Assembly (NCBI GenBank): GCA_930367215.1
Contig: OV884057.1
Coordinates: forward strand, 199,877,621-199,941,620
Reading direction: 5' to 3'
DNA: 64,000 nucleotides
Source of the DNA: Pollenia angustigena
Taxonomy: Eukaryota > Arthropoda > Insecta > Diptera > Polleniidae
Both the position numbers and the translations under genes were made by a program. The notes under the pieces are model-generated. The model made no database searches and had not been told where the DNA came from. It worked only from the letters and a program-made list of their open reading frames with translations. Positions within the stretch are counted from its first letter, which is position 1. Each line of letters opens with the position of its first letter. Below are positions 1 to 11,826 of the stretch, piece after piece.

Positions 1-1258
1 CCTTTTTGACAAACTTCTGCTTAAAGTTAAGGCCCTTCTCTAGTTATATTTTTTAAATGTTCCGTTGTTTTTGCTACTATTTTGTTGCACTCGTTCCCAT
101 TGTGCTTTGTGTCATCCATTAAAACAAAAAGAAGCATAATGGTGAAAAAATCCTACACATAAATACATGGACATGTAAAATAGAAAAAATAGTAAATGAA
201 AAAAACAAAAACACTTTTTCCAATTTTTTATACACTTAAATAAAAAACGCTATTAAAATAATATTACATTTTTAAAACACTATTAAAATCATATAAATAC
301 ATTTATACCTTTGTTGTATTTTATTAAAAAAAGAAAAAATATTGAAATTTGATTGTTGCTGGTTGGAAAAAGTTTATGAAATAACATTTTTGTAATATTT
401 TAAAAGTTTCCATTTTCTACTTAAAACACTTTTGCCAATGCCACTCATTTCTTTAGGTGTAATTTAAACGAATTTAACAAATATTTTTACAAATAGCAAC
501 AATGAAAAAAAAATTGTGTAACAAACATTTTTTGATGAACAAAGAACACTTCTAAGTATTATTTTCTTTATTCTACACACAATCCAAAAATTTGTAACTA
601 CAAGTACTTTTTTTTGTTGGTAAAACTATAACTAAAACCAACTAACTAAAACAAAAGTAGCAGAAAAAAGTACAAGCAACAAAAAAAAAAAAATAATGAA
701 AATACGTTTTGTACACAACTTAAATTTAAACTAAATACATGTATTTACTTTATATCAGCACTTCCATTAGCGTCATTTGTAAATAGAGAACTTAAACTTG
801 CAAAAAAAGGAAAAAAACAACAACTTAAAAAAGAACTAAAAGGAAAAAGTTAGTGTGAGAAGTAGTGTATCTTTTACATAAGAGTGTATAAGTATGCATG
901 CTCCTGGTGTGTGTATGTGTGTGAGAGAGCTTAAAGAAACTTTAAAACAAAACAACATTTTCGTACACTTAAACTTTCATGCATACACAAACAAATTTGA
1001 AGAAACTATCGGGTAACATTTTTAAAAGTGAAAAGGCCTTTTAAAGGAACTTAGACTGAATTTAAATTTACTGTAGTGGCTTTTAGTTGCTGATTCTTAC
1101 TTTGTTTTTATAATCTACACCACCATAACTGTTCCTAGACGCTCTTCTTTGTGTGCTAATTGACAATAAATCACTTTCTTAGTTTTTCTAAATGTATCCG
1201 TGCCTCTGCTGTCTAATGTGACCATGTAAAAAATGTTGCAGCGGCGGGGGAAAAAAAA
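1..1258. other. A/T-rich DNA without recognisable gene
   Basis: Mostly A- and T-runs with a short GT-rich stretch near 905-925. I see no coding region, RNA gene or element end. Open frames here are short and of chance composition. Confidence 0.6.
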
Positions 1259-1259
1259 C

Positions 1260-1921
1260 TTAATAAGCAGTATTCGATAGTAAACACTAAATATCGCTCC
1301 TTAGTGTTCGGTTCGGTAGATTTTTGGGAACATAAACCTTAGAGTGTTTGTGTAGTAAATCATAAAAAAAAACGTTTCCATGTTTGCCATCTTTCAAACA
1401 CAAAAAAATAAACTGTTCTTATCCAACTCAGCAAAAGTTGGGAACATTTAATTCCGTTCGTTTTTTTTTTTAACCACAAACTTCATTGTGTTTGGTTCGG
1501 CTCATTAATGTTCGTCGCTTTTGGCTTGTAAAAAACAAACCAAAAATTTTTTACAAAAACAAAATACACATACGAAAAAAACAAAAAGCCAGCAAAATAA
1601 TTTTACACAAACAAAACATATACACAATACCCACGCAAATTGTTCGCGCTGCGATTGTTGCTAAAATGTTGTTCATTTCTTTACCAATGTAAAAAAAGAA
1701 ACATTAAAACACAATGTTTATTTACAGTATCACTACAATTGTTCTGCTTTTTAACGAAGAACAGAACACTATATAATGTTCGGCTCTTTCTTGAAAATAG
1801 TTTCAAGCGATATTAAGGGTTGTGTTTGTCTACACAAACACATAAAAAAATAGATATCGTTTCTGGGTGTGTGAGCCGAACGCTAAATAATGTTCTGTTT
1901 TTTTCGAACACTCTTAATAAG
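1260..1921. mobile_element. hAT-like MITE, best-preserved copy of its family
   Basis: The element runs from CAGTATTCGA at 1268 to TTCGAACACTC at 1913. It is flanked by TTAATAAG at 1260-1267 and again at 1914-1921, an 8-bp duplication typical of hAT. The ends are imperfect inverted repeats (CAGTRTTCGA outward). It is about 646 bp and has no transposase. Other copies lie at 42.8-43.3 kb (inverted), 49.6-50.1 kb and 54.95-55.14 kb. Those copies favour CAGTGTTCGAAAA as the family end. Confidence 0.75.
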
Positions 1922-2485
1922 TAATGAAACCATTAAATACCGAGTCACATGGAATACTTTCAGCTGACTACTAAGTCGATATACAGGTTTTCTTATGAGT
2001 TTAGACTCATGTCGTAAGTTTGCGGTAACGCAAAGTACTAAAGTTGGGCAACTTTTATTTTGTTAACGTACGTTGAGTTATTTCAGTTTATTTTTTGATT
2101 TTTTTTACATTTTTTTGTGTTGTGTTTCAATAAAAATAAAATTAAATACAAAATAAAAGCAAAACTAAAATTAAATAAATTAATTGTTTCGGCCTTTATC
2201 AAATATCCGTCATTAAAGTGTTCATAGTGTGCCACTGTTTCGTTGTTACGTTAGTGACAGTTGAAAAAGCGACGTATAAAGAACAAAGAATTTAATGTTA
2301 CTAGCCCTTAACTCAAAAACAGATGGCAAACTCTGCTTCGCAAGTAAAAAGTTGTCAAATGCATCAACTTCAAGTTGGCATTGCTGTGTACATAACAGTG
2401 CTTAAACGGGGTTGCAGCTCTACCTCTTTAGCAGTTGCTTCGATTCCAAAAGTACCAAAAGATGGTGAAGCTGATAGAATAAGTT
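1922..2485. other. A/T-rich spacer
   Basis: No gene or element end recognised. A 68-codon frame beginning at 2323 runs into the palindromic repeat and has no recognisable motif. Confidence 0.5.
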
Positions 2486-2745
2486 CACAGAAAAAATGTT
2501 GCACCAGTAAACGCATTAATCAAAAATAAAATCAGTTTTAATTAAAAATTTACTCAATTACACGTTTAATCAAGTGTATTAAACGTTTAATTGACAACAT
2601 TAATTTGCACCAGTATACAAATTAATAATATCAATTAAACTTTTAATTCACTTGATTAAACGTTTAATTCACTTGATTAAATTTTTAATTAAAACTGATT
2701 TTATTTTTGATTAATGCGTTTGCTGGTGCAACATTTTTTTCTGTG
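2486..2745. repeat. Palindromic (foldback) MITE, copy 1
   Basis: CACAGAAAAAATGTTGC at the left is mirrored by an inverted copy ending in CTGTG at 2745, so about 260 bp fold back on themselves. The loop side holds repeated ATTAAACGTTTAAT-type motifs. A diverged copy lies at 10990-11275 with the same ends and the same internal GCACCAGTA...AATTAATAATAT sequence. There is no coding capacity. Confidence 0.75.
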
Positions 2746-3239
2746 TTCTTAAAATCATTTTGCAATTTTGGAGGAAGCATCGCCTGACACAGAAAAAATT
2801 ATCAGTAGTTTTTTATCAATTAAAAAAATTGCTTAAAAAGTATTTCAGTTTAATTAATCTGATAATTGAATCAATTGATTAAACGTGTAATTAAGAGAAT
2901 TACACGTTTAATCAAGTGTATTAAACGTTTAATTGACAACATTAATTTGCACCAGTATACAAATTAATAATATGAATTAAACTTTTAATTCCCTTGATTA
3001 AACGTTTAATTCACTTGATAAAATTTTTTATTAAAACTGATTTTATTTTTGATTAATGCGTTTACTGGTGCAACATTTTTTTCTGTGTTCTTAAAATCAT
3101 TTTGCAATTTTGGAGGAAGGATCGTCTGACACAGAAAAAATTATCCGTAGTTTTTTATCAATTAAAAAAATTGCTTAAAAAGTATTTCAGTTTAATTAAT
3201 CTGATAATTGAATCAATTATTTTTGTTTTTGTTGAAAGA
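2556..3239. repeat. Tandem duplication, 342-bp period, two copies
   Basis: CACGTTTAATCAAGTGTATT occurs at 2561 and 2903, and TATTTCAGTTTAATTAATCT at 2841 and 3183, so both markers are offset by 342 bp. The unit includes the right arm of the palindromic MITE plus about 150 bp of flank. The copies differ at only a few positions, so the duplication is young relative to most repeats here. Confidence 0.85.
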
Positions 3240-3274
3240 AAATTAAAAATTTAATTTTGATTTAATTAACATAT

Positions 3275-3620
3275 TAATGGCCATTTTCTCAATGTATCGA
3301 CAAACTGACTGTTACTTAATGTCAACATAAATTTATTGGACCGATAAACTGTCCGTTAACGATTTTGGGTTTCTCAATATACCGACAAAAAACAAAGTTT
3401 TCAGCTGGCAACGCCACTCAAAATACATGTAAAAGATGGGAGTCAGCTGATTGAATTTATCTGTACGGCAAATAAAAGGAAAATTAATAATTGGCAGATG
3501 AGAGCCGGTTAGCTTTGCGATTAAAACGAAGCAAATGAGACATTGAGAAAACCAAATTTCTTTAATGTGCAGTTTTTCGTTGGGAAAAAAGATAATCGCC
3601 TAATGAGAAAATGGCCATAA
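3275..3620. mobile_element. MITE with TGGCCATTTTCTCA ends, TAA duplication
   Basis: Inverted ends TGGCCATTTTCTCA at 3278 and TGAGAAAATGGCCA ending at 3617 are flanked by TAA at 3275-3277 and 3618-3620. A 3-bp TWA duplication with GGCC-type ends fits PIF/Harbinger. The element is 340 bp with no gene. Confidence 0.65.
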
Positions 3621-4391
3621 TTGTTTTGAAATAAATTTTGAATTAAAATAGTATTGAAATTCCAAAAACTCTTAATTAGTGTTTTCGTTTAAAACAAAAT
3701 AATTTAAACTTGCGGAGTTGTTGTTGCGTATTGTAAAAACCTGAGCTGTATTTAATTAAGTCAAACATTGTTAAAAACGGCATAGATTTTTAATAATTTT
3801 TTTAATTAAAAATATCATTTATTGCAACAAAAAATTATTCACATCAGTTGATGAAAATATGACAAGCAGTGAGGACGTATCAACTTTTTTGAAATTTTAA
3901 CAGTGTTTTAAATCCCCTGAAGATAACTATCGATGTATGGTCGAAATATCGGATGAAAAATAAAAAACAAAATTAAAAACACAAAATTTTTGGATTTTTT
4001 ATTTCTAATTTTAGTACATATGACCTTAAGCCAAACAAAAAACAACAACAATTATTCACAATTTAAAATTTTTAGTAATCAATATAATCATTTTGGAAAA
4101 AGGTGCAAAAACAACAAATTGTTTGCTTGATTCTATGAATTTGGTGAATAGAGACAATTTTTAATTTTTTCTGTGGAAGCACAAAATTCGTAAAGTCATC
4201 TAAGCCACCCCAGATATACCTTATACCCATTGTACTCTTGCATAAATTTCGGAGGAAAGCATGGAAGATGCTGAAAACGTGAAACTTCCATTCCCACTTG
4301 CAACATCTAACATCAGTCAGAAATGTTACCATTTCTGAAAGAAATTCTTTTTTTTTTACAAAAGTGCCAAAACTGTTTAATATAAAGTAAA
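3621..4391. other. A/T-rich spacer
   Basis: No gene recognised. An 86-codon minus-strand frame (4072-4332) has no domain I can name and is probably chance. Confidence 0.5.
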
Positions 4392-4622
4392 TGTATTTGC
4401 AAGGCGAATTTATTACAGGTGGTCTTAAAAGCCCTGCTGATATTAGCTAAAATAACTGTTGGATGTCAAAATTTTGTTTATTCTCTTTGTTTCTGTTTTG
4501 TGTTATTTCTGTTTTTGACATTGTACAATGATTTTACAAAAACAAATTGCTTGTGGTTTTTGTACGAGTTGTACTTGTTGCAGTACCGAGATTACCTGTG
4601 ATGAATTCGCCTTGTGTATTTG
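4392..4622. mobile_element. hAT-type MITE, CAAGGCGAATT ends, perfect 8-bp TSD
   Basis: The element occupies 4400-4614 (215 bp). It begins CAAGGCGAATTTATTACAGG and ends with the inverted form CCTGTGATGAATTCGCCTTG. TGTATTTG flanks it at 4392-4399 and 4615-4622, a perfect 8-bp target duplication. The CARRG end plus 8-bp TSD places it in hAT. A 445-bp relative lies at 47408-47852. The short frame inside (4419-4601) is not a gene. Confidence 0.85.
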
Positions 4623-5320
4623 GCATTCATTTTGTTTAAAAATATAAACAAAAAAGAATGTCAAAAGAGGGAAAATAAAACAAATGTATTTTTTTCGGTG
4701 ATGCTTGAATCACAGTAGAATTCATTACCACTTTTCTGGTGATGACTCTAAAATTATTTAAAGATGTTGAATGGACAACAATGACATAGGAACATCTTGT
4801 AAATATGTTGATTTTTAGCTCTATGTATTTCTTATGGGAAAATTTCAATATCATCGCAAATTGATAGAGCAAAACTGAAACGTGTTATTAATAAAGACTT
4901 CGATCTCGGTGATATATGAAAATTCTTTTTATGAAGCTGCAAAAAAGCTCGAACAATTTTAAATGATGGCCTTCACACTCGAGAAGAACAGAAACCGTGA
5001 TGGGGAAAATTTTTGTCCGTCACTGGGAGGACATAAATAAATGTTTGGAGTAAGATTTGAATAGTTATTGTTAGATTATAATAATACAAGAAGAGTCAAT
5101 AAACAAATATGAATATATCTGGCCAAATTAAGCTTTGATTATAACTCTGTTAATAAATAAAAAAATAAAACAAACAAAAAATGCGAGCATTAGCCTAGAA
5201 GACTAACCAGAATCGAAAATCTCTCAAAATCTCTGTGTTAATTTGCAAATATGAAAACATACACACAAACTTCAAAATATTTTAAAATTTTAAACATTTT
5301 TTTAAATTCTTTTTTAACCC
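4623..5320. other. A/T-rich spacer
   Basis: No gene or element end recognised. A 78-codon minus-strand frame (4636-4872) has no recognisable motif. Confidence 0.5.
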
Positions 5321-5324
5321 AATT

Positions 5325-5530
5325 TTTTAATATTTTTAATCAGGCTTAAGTTCATCAGATTTAATTTTTCATTAAATTATTTTTATGAAGAAATGAATTT
5401 TACAACATGAAAATTAATTAAAAGTGTTATTGATAATTTTTCATTCTTGACTGACCTAAGATTCGAACACAGGCGGCTGGCCTGCGATTCGAACCCAGGC
5501 GGCTGGTTACCCTGACATGTTTCGATTAAT
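5325..5530 (-). mobile_element. tRNA-derived SINE, copy a (truncated head)
   Basis: Read on the minus strand, a Pol III B-box-like GGTTCGAATC (5484-5502 area, with a partial duplication of the GCCTGG/TTCGAA segment) is followed by an A/T-rich body shared with copies at 5551-5820, 6111-6420 and 30287-30530. The head is cut near 5530. Confidence 0.6.
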
Positions 5531-5550
5531 TTTTTTTAATTGTTTTAATT

Positions 5551-5820
5551 AACAATAATTAGTATTGTGGTTATTTTGTTGAACTATTATGGTTTTTAAT
5601 CCAAATTTTCAATATTTTTAATTAGGCTTAAGTTCATGAAATTTAATTTTTCATTAAATTATTTTTATGAAGAAAGGAATTTTACAACATGAAAATTAAT
5701 TAAAATTGTTATCGATAGTCTTACATTCTTGATGTGGCTGGGGTTCGAACCCCGGCCGCCAGGTTACCATGACATGTCTCGATTGCAACCACTCAATCTC
5801 CTCAGATGGATTTGCCGTCT
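5551..5820 (-). mobile_element. tRNA-derived SINE, copy b
   Basis: On the minus strand the head reads GAGTGGTTGCAATCGAGAC (A-box-like), then GGGGTTCGAACCCC (a strong B box, near 5745-5757), then a conserved body ending at AACAATAATT (5551). Head, body and A/T-rich tail in this order are the structure of a tRNA-derived SINE. The family name is not known to me. Confidence 0.7.
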
Positions 5821-6110
5821 TACACTCGCAGCCATCGACGACTGCTGACGTCAATAGTCAAACATCAATCCTTAAACCAAATTGTATTCTAACATTTGGT
5901 AGATCGAAATTTGCTTTCCTGAATGATTATCCATTTTAATTGATTTTACATGTTTTTTCCTTACTTCTGTTTTTTCGTACTTTTGTCAAGAATTTTACCT
6001 GAAGTCCAAGTACATTTTTTGTTTTTTCATTTTGTCTTTTTCCTTTCCGTTGACCTTTTTCAGCACAACTTGAAGGACAAATGTACACATAGAGCTCGTG
6101 CCTTAGCTTT

Positions 6111-6420
6111 AACAATAATTAGTATTGTGGTTATTTTGTTGAACTATTATGGTTTTTAATCCAAATTTTCAATAATTTTAATTAGGCTTAAGTCTGGGAT
6201 CACACTATGAAAGTTTTCTTTCAGAAAGTTTGAGTTTAAAGGTGAGAGAGGTGAGAAAAAAGCATGATCTCTTCCCCTCTCATCTATAAACTCGGACTTT
6301 CTGAAGGAAAACTTTCATGGTGTGAACCCAGACTTAGTTCATGAAATTTAATTTTTCATTAAATTATTTTTATGAAGAAAGGAATTTTACAACATGAATG
6401 AAGTTTTAATTAACTGTGTT
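6111..6420 (-). mobile_element. SINE body, copy c, interrupted by a MITE
   Basis: The first 60 bp (from 6111) match 5551-5612 almost base for base, and the downstream body also matches. The tRNA-like head is absent. The body is split by a short inverted-repeat element at 6191-6333, so the MITE came after the SINE. Confidence 0.65.
6188..6336. mobile_element. 143-bp palindromic MITE inside a SINE
   Basis: The ends AGTCTGGGATCACAC and GTGTGAACCCAGAC are inverted repeats about 50 bp long (AAAGTTTTC..TTCAGAAAGT inside both arms). TTA lies on each side. Other copies of the host repeat give the uninterrupted sequence GGCTTAAGTTCATG, confirming an insertion. Confidence 0.7.
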
Positions 6421-6424
6421 TTAA

Positions 6425-8183
6425 TTTGTGTTAACGTTCTATTTAGCCCCTTTTGATTGTGGTTACAGTTCAATTAAACCTATTGAAACTCAACATTAAG
6501 AAAAGCTCAAACTTACAAATATATTAATTGCTATGATTAATTTGTTTGCAGGCGGAATCAGTACGCAATTTAATTAATAGTACAAACTTCTAACTAATAT
6601 GTTAGTTGAAGTCGGGTTTTAAGTTTTTCTGCGTGAGGAAGAGATAAACAATTTTCTTAAATTTAAAGAAAAAATTTTCTTTCGTTCTTAATTTAACAAA
6701 ACATGATTTGCAATAAAAAAAAAAAACAGATTCAAAACCTCTTAAATAAAGATTCTTAAATCTGTAAGAGAAATTTTAAAAATGTTCAAATATATTTCAT
6801 TGCGTTAAAGTAATAAAACTTAATTAAATCTATACCGAAATTCCATCACTTCAACACAAATGTAAAAAATATGTTTTACAAGATAAACTTTTATTAGATT
6901 TTTAACACTCTAACACAAAAAAATTTGATTTTAAAAGAAGAAGCAACAGCAAACTGTCAATCTAGATAGATAAAATAAAAATACAATTTTACTAAAAATG
7001 TTTTTTTTTTTTAATGGACGACCAAGTTCAAACAATAAAAACAAGTTTGTCACATGAACAAAATCACAGAAGCAAAATATAACTTGCACATTTAAACTTT
7101 ATTGTGGCTTAATTACTTTTTCTATGTTTTCTTTTTTTTTTAATTTTATGGTAAAATTTCTATTTTTTGCTAAAATTTCTACAGTCAACAACGAGGCTTA
7201 AATAGAAGTTTGAAAACTTTTTTCAAAAAAATCTGATAAAAAATGAAAATGTAGAAAAAAAAACTTTAGCTTTAATCTAAAATCTAATTGAATAAATGGA
7301 GTGAAGAAACTGAAATCATGAAGAAATTTTTAAAGAATATAAAAGTTTAAAAACAAAAAAAATTTTTACTTTTGAGATTTCCTTAAGACTGTGTGCGTGC
7401 GTGTGTCAATGTTTAATAACAAAATCTATTTTTGTTGTTTTTGTTTTAACAAGAAACTTTAAACAAATTGTATTTTCTTTAAATTTAGTTGCAGTTGTTG
7501 CAAATGTTTTTGTTTTTTAATGAATGTTGCATGTTGTTGTTGTAGCTGTCGTTACCAATTTGGTTGGTTTTCGTTGTGTTTTTTGTTGTTTGGCTTGCAA
7601 TAATAAAATTTTCATTTAGTTTTTGTAAGCCCGGATAATCTTTACAAATCTAGAGTACAATTAACCCAATTCCCTTAATAGTCTTCTGCTTTTAGCCACA
7701 GATAAATATAAACTTATGCACACACACACACACACTCTTTTATACAGACATTCTGTTACCAATGTTTTCGATTGCAGACGCACAGCACAATTTGTTAATA
7801 TGTAATAGATTTTCCAACTGCACTTGTGCGTGTGTTTGCATTTGTATCTGTGTTGGAGAGTGTTATTGAATGTATTCAAAAGATACTTGTACGTAAGTGT
7901 GTAACTTTAATAATGTTTTTGTCTTAATTGGCAATCAACCAAAAAAAAAAAAAAAAGCCAAACACAAGTAGCAGAAATTACAATAACAACGATCGTAAGT
8001 TGTTGCGAAGAAGATACAATTTTTTTTTTTAATAAAATTCCAATTAAAAATAGTAACAATTGGAATTAATATCTTTTGAGGCGAAGTCGAAACCGCATGT
8101 ACTTTATTTAATGGTTTTTTACTTATAAAGTTTTTGGGGAGAGGTAAAATTATATAGGGCTACTCACACTTTAAGTTGGACAC
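6425..8183. other. A/T-rich DNA with CA microsatellite
   Basis: No gene recognised. It holds many A and T runs, a (CA)n tract near 7718-7735 and a GTGTGCGTGCGTGTG stretch near 7390. No element ends were found. Confidence 0.5.
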
Positions 8184-8912
8184 ATACGCTGAAAGAAAAA
8201 GCGTGATAACGCTGATGTATTTGCAATCAGTACTTTGACAAATGTCTTCGTGTTTGACCCCATGACACTTTTCATCATTTTAATGCCAGCATTAACATCA
8301 AATTGCCAAATTGTCATCAGGGTCAAAAATTAAAATTATGTCATTAAAAGGATGACACACCAGCGTCACAGAAATGACCAATCCGAGTCAGTTTAATGAA
8401 AAAATGGCATTAGTGCGATGATTAAGTAGCACCGGGGATTGACTGAAGTCAAATTGACAGAATATCATTATTTACTTACCCGTTACACATGTTTGTTTCA
8501 CTTTCGTTGTATTCCGCCCTTTGTTTACCGATGAACTCTCAATTACAAGATATCAGCAGCATGCCCGATATGGTTTTGGTAATCCTTCCACTTTGAAAAT
8601 TTGATGTATTCAACCAAATAATTTTAACAAATAGAATATGGGAATTTTTGCTTCTTTTTCACCGGTCGTTGAAAATTAATTGAAACATGAAAATATGTAA
8701 TATTAATAGTGCACAAAATGTGGCATCGAATTGATGTCACTGCAGTCATAGCATAGATGACGCATAAAATATGACAACATTTTTTGATGACATTCGTCAT
8801 TGGATTGATGTCTCCTTTTGCCTCGTTGGTGCCATTTGTAATAACATTGATGTCACAATTCTGATGTTAGGGCATCATCAATATGAAGATGCATTTTTCT
8901 ATGAGTGTGGAA
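8184..8912. repeat. Probable MITE rich in GATGTCA/TGACATC motifs
   Basis: Loose inverted ends (AGAAAAAGCGTGAT near 8208 against the inverse of ATGCATTTTTCT near 8895) enclose a segment with many short GATGTCA, TGACA and ATTGATG words in both orientations. A part at 8487-8545 (CCGTTACACATG to CCGCCCTTTGTTTAC) recurs inverted at 45600-45650. No clear target duplication was seen. Confidence 0.4.
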
Positions 8913-9401
8913 AAGCCTTATGTTGATATGTTTGGAACTCAGTTTAAGTTATGAAATTTCATTTAATATACTTCATTTTATATGAATTATACAATTAAAT
9001 TAGCCCAATTTAATTCATACACACACAAAATAATTAACATAAAGATCTTAACTAAGTATTTTTATGAGGTGTCCCATTTATAGTGGCAGTAGCTGTACCC
9101 TTTTGCAAAGTACTAATGCAATATGCACTATATGGTATTGGCGTAACCATGTCAAAATTCTTATTTCGGGATTTGCATGAACGCTAAGTGAAATTATAGG
9201 TCGATTTCGCTAACTGTTTAAACCAAACAAATCTTATACAAAGAGAATATTTGAGCTCAAATTAATTTACTGCTTGTTTTGTATGGACGCTGTCGTACCA
9301 ACACCCTTAATTCGGTAAGACACTTGTAGGGGCGCCAGTTGTGTTAATGGATCTATTTGGAACAATTTTAGTATTTAATGCTCTTTACAATTAGATAAAA
9401 T
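8913..9401. other. Unnamed dispersed repeat segment
   Basis: Contains phrases such as GACGCTGTCGTACCAACACCC (near 9287) that recur in diverged form at about 9650 and at 37575 (GGCGCTATTGTGCCAAA). It looks like part of an old repeat interrupted by the 9402-9616 MITE. No gene. Confidence 0.4.
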
Positions 9402-9616
9402 CCAGGGGTCTAATCACCGCATTCGATACTATCGTATCGAATAAACTATCGAATTTTTTTGCATACGATAGACTCTGACGTATCGAATGAAAACTCGATA
9501 TCTAATGTTATTATTTCAAATTCAATACGTTTCATTCGATATCGAGTTTCATGATACCAAAATAAATAATTTCGATAAATTTAGCTCGATATCGTATGCG
9601 GTGCTTAGACCCCAGG
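9402..9616. mobile_element. 215-bp MITE with CCWGGGGTCTAA ends
   Basis: CCAGGGGTCTAATCACCGCA at 9402 is mirrored by an inverted copy ending at 9616. The interior is filled with TCGATA/TATCGA words in both orientations, so the element folds into a long hairpin. No unambiguous target duplication was seen. A 73-codon frame crossing it is not a gene. Confidence 0.7.
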
Positions 9617-9819
9617 TCAAATTTGATTCTCAAAGCTTAAAAGGTATGGACGCTATTGTGCCAAAATCATTATTTTTGGAGAAAAAGGGAGTTTTTTTTT
9701 ATATCTAACTCGATTATTTTCAAAACCGATTTTGCAAACTTTCACTTCTAGTATTGCAAGGTGAAAGTGAAAAACCAGTTCACATATTATGAGACGTCTT
9801 AGTAACGGCTTATGGGTAA

Positions 9820-9905
9820 AAACTAAAGGCAGTCGTGGTTGTGGCTCATATCTCAGCCATTTGTGGACCGATCTGGCATACTATTAATAGCAATCTTATC
9901 CGGAA
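9820..9905 (-). repeat. Fragment of mini-me/Helentron-like element
   Basis: AGGCAGTCGTGG..GCTCATATCTCAGCCATTTG matches the inverse of 38865-38905, inside the long mini-me-like element at 38.6 kb. Only this core is recognisable here. Confidence 0.5.
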
Positions 9906-10985
9906 TAAACGCGATATAAATTCATAACAACCTAGTCCCTATCATATGCACTTAGAATTGTTTTATGGGAATTTTAAATATTAATAATGACACTGTAACT
10001 GTTATAAACTTTTATTCAAAGACTACTTTATGGCACATCGGATATTTTTGCCATAATATTTTTACTGGAACAATCTGCACAGTGTTATTATCAAACTACA
10101 ATTAAGCATAACACTAGCTACCATCCTAAACGCATGTCACTTGCCAGTGCAACAATGTCACGTATTCCCAAACGAAATTGTGTAAACTTTGACTAAGTAT
10201 GTCATTCCTAAAGTCATCTGTTAAGCAGCTAATATGCAAGCAAACGCAACTAATGCATTTTTTAAACAGTTTCAATGTTTAAAATGACAAAGTATAAATG
10301 CTTGATTAAAACACTAATAAGAAAATGCATGCGGAAGTTAGGAAAATCAGCTTTTCTAATTTTAATGTAACAATCATTCATCATCTGAATAAAATTTTTT
10401 TACAATATTTGTTTTTTCTTTTCAGGTATGTTGAAATTTCTCCGTCTTATACTGGGGTTAAATTTTAAATGGTATGTTACACAATTTTAATATTTATTAA
10501 GTTTCTACTCGTATTTTATTAAACGATTCTTACTATTATGGTCTGCAAAATCATAGATCAATTGCAAGAGAGGAAGTTAATAAGAAAAAAAAAAAAAAAT
10601 TTAAATTTTAAGCAAAATCCGCACATTTGGGTAATTTAAAGTAACAATATATTTTTATTTTACATTAAAACACTTAAGAAGAAAGATTTTTTACTGCTGA
10701 TTGTAGACTACAACTCTGACCTTTCCTCTAGCAGCTATTCTCTATAGTCAATAGTCTTTACATGGGGTCTCCACCTGACATAAGATCTCATAACTACTAT
10801 CTTATAAGATGGGCTCTCAAAAATACACACATATAAAACATTAATGAGGGAAATATTGCAAAACTCGTGAAAAGTGTTTATAAAAAAAAACATATTTTAA
10901 ACTGCACGAGAATCAGTCAATTATGAAATCTTATAAGATAAACATAAATACATGTTCCCTTGTTTAAGATTAATATGAAGAAAAG
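9906..10985. other. A/T-rich spacer
   Basis: No gene, RNA or element end recognised. Confidence 0.5.
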
Positions 10986-10989
10986 TAAA

Positions 10990-11275
10990 AGTATTATCAA
11001 AAATAAAATCAGATTAAATTAAAAATTTAATCTGGTGAATTAAACGTTTAATCAAGTGAATTAAACCTTTAATCAAGTTTATTAAACGTTTAATTGACAA
11101 TATTAATTTGCCCCAGTAAACAAATTAATAATATCAATTAAACATTTAATTCATATGATTAAACGTTTAATTTAATTGATTAAACTATTTATTCAATTGA
11201 TTAAAATATTTAATTAGAACTGATTTTATTTTTGATTAATGCTTTTACTGGTGCAAATTTTTTTTCTGTGATCTC
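10990..11275. repeat. Palindromic MITE, copy 2
   Basis: Diverged copy of the foldback repeat at 2486-2745. It shares TCAAAAATAAAATCAG at the left, CTGATTTTATTTTTGATTAA at the right, the central AAATTAATAATATCAATTAAAC and the terminal TTTTTTTCTGTG. Direct ATTAAACGTTTAATC sub-repeats are expanded relative to copy 1. Confidence 0.7.
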
Positions 11276-11826
11276 TCATTCTGTCGACGTTTTCTCAAAT
11301 ATTAGCTCAGTTGTAAACATAGTGTTAAATAAAAATTGCAACATTTAACATGAAATTCAACTTCCCTAAGTGAATTATGGAACTTACGCAAAATTTGTTT
11401 AATGCCCAGCATTTTCTATAACATTGTACAATTAGAATTAAGTGTTTCAACGATCTTGACTCTTGATTCTAAATTTAAACTTAAAACATCTCTAATGCAA
11501 CAATTATGAACAAACAAAAAAAAAAAAAAAAAAAAAAAAGCATTGGAATGTGTGTAAATTAAAAAAAATAATTCATTTTTTTCTCATCTGCTTGTCTATC
11601 TTTAACTCTAAAACTAATTTTAGATGCCCATATATTTTATAAAGTTAACGTTTTTTTGTTCATGCTCATAAATATTTTGTTACATCAAATTAAAAATATA
11701 TTCGATGTTTTTTTTTTGCTGGTGCCTCTCTCTCAGTGTCACTGTTTTGCTGTTGTCGACTGACATAAAAGTCAATCAATAGAGTAAATAATAACGTTAA
11801 GATAAGTTGCCAATTGTTGTTGGTTA
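11276..11826. other. A/T-rich spacer with poly(A) tract
   Basis: No gene recognised. A homopolymer A run lies near 11516-11539. Confidence 0.5.

Noticed and set aside
10410..10440. Splice acceptor-like TTTTTTCTTTTCAGGTATG
   Set aside because: A pyrimidine tract plus AG is expected by chance in this composition, and no coding frame follows.
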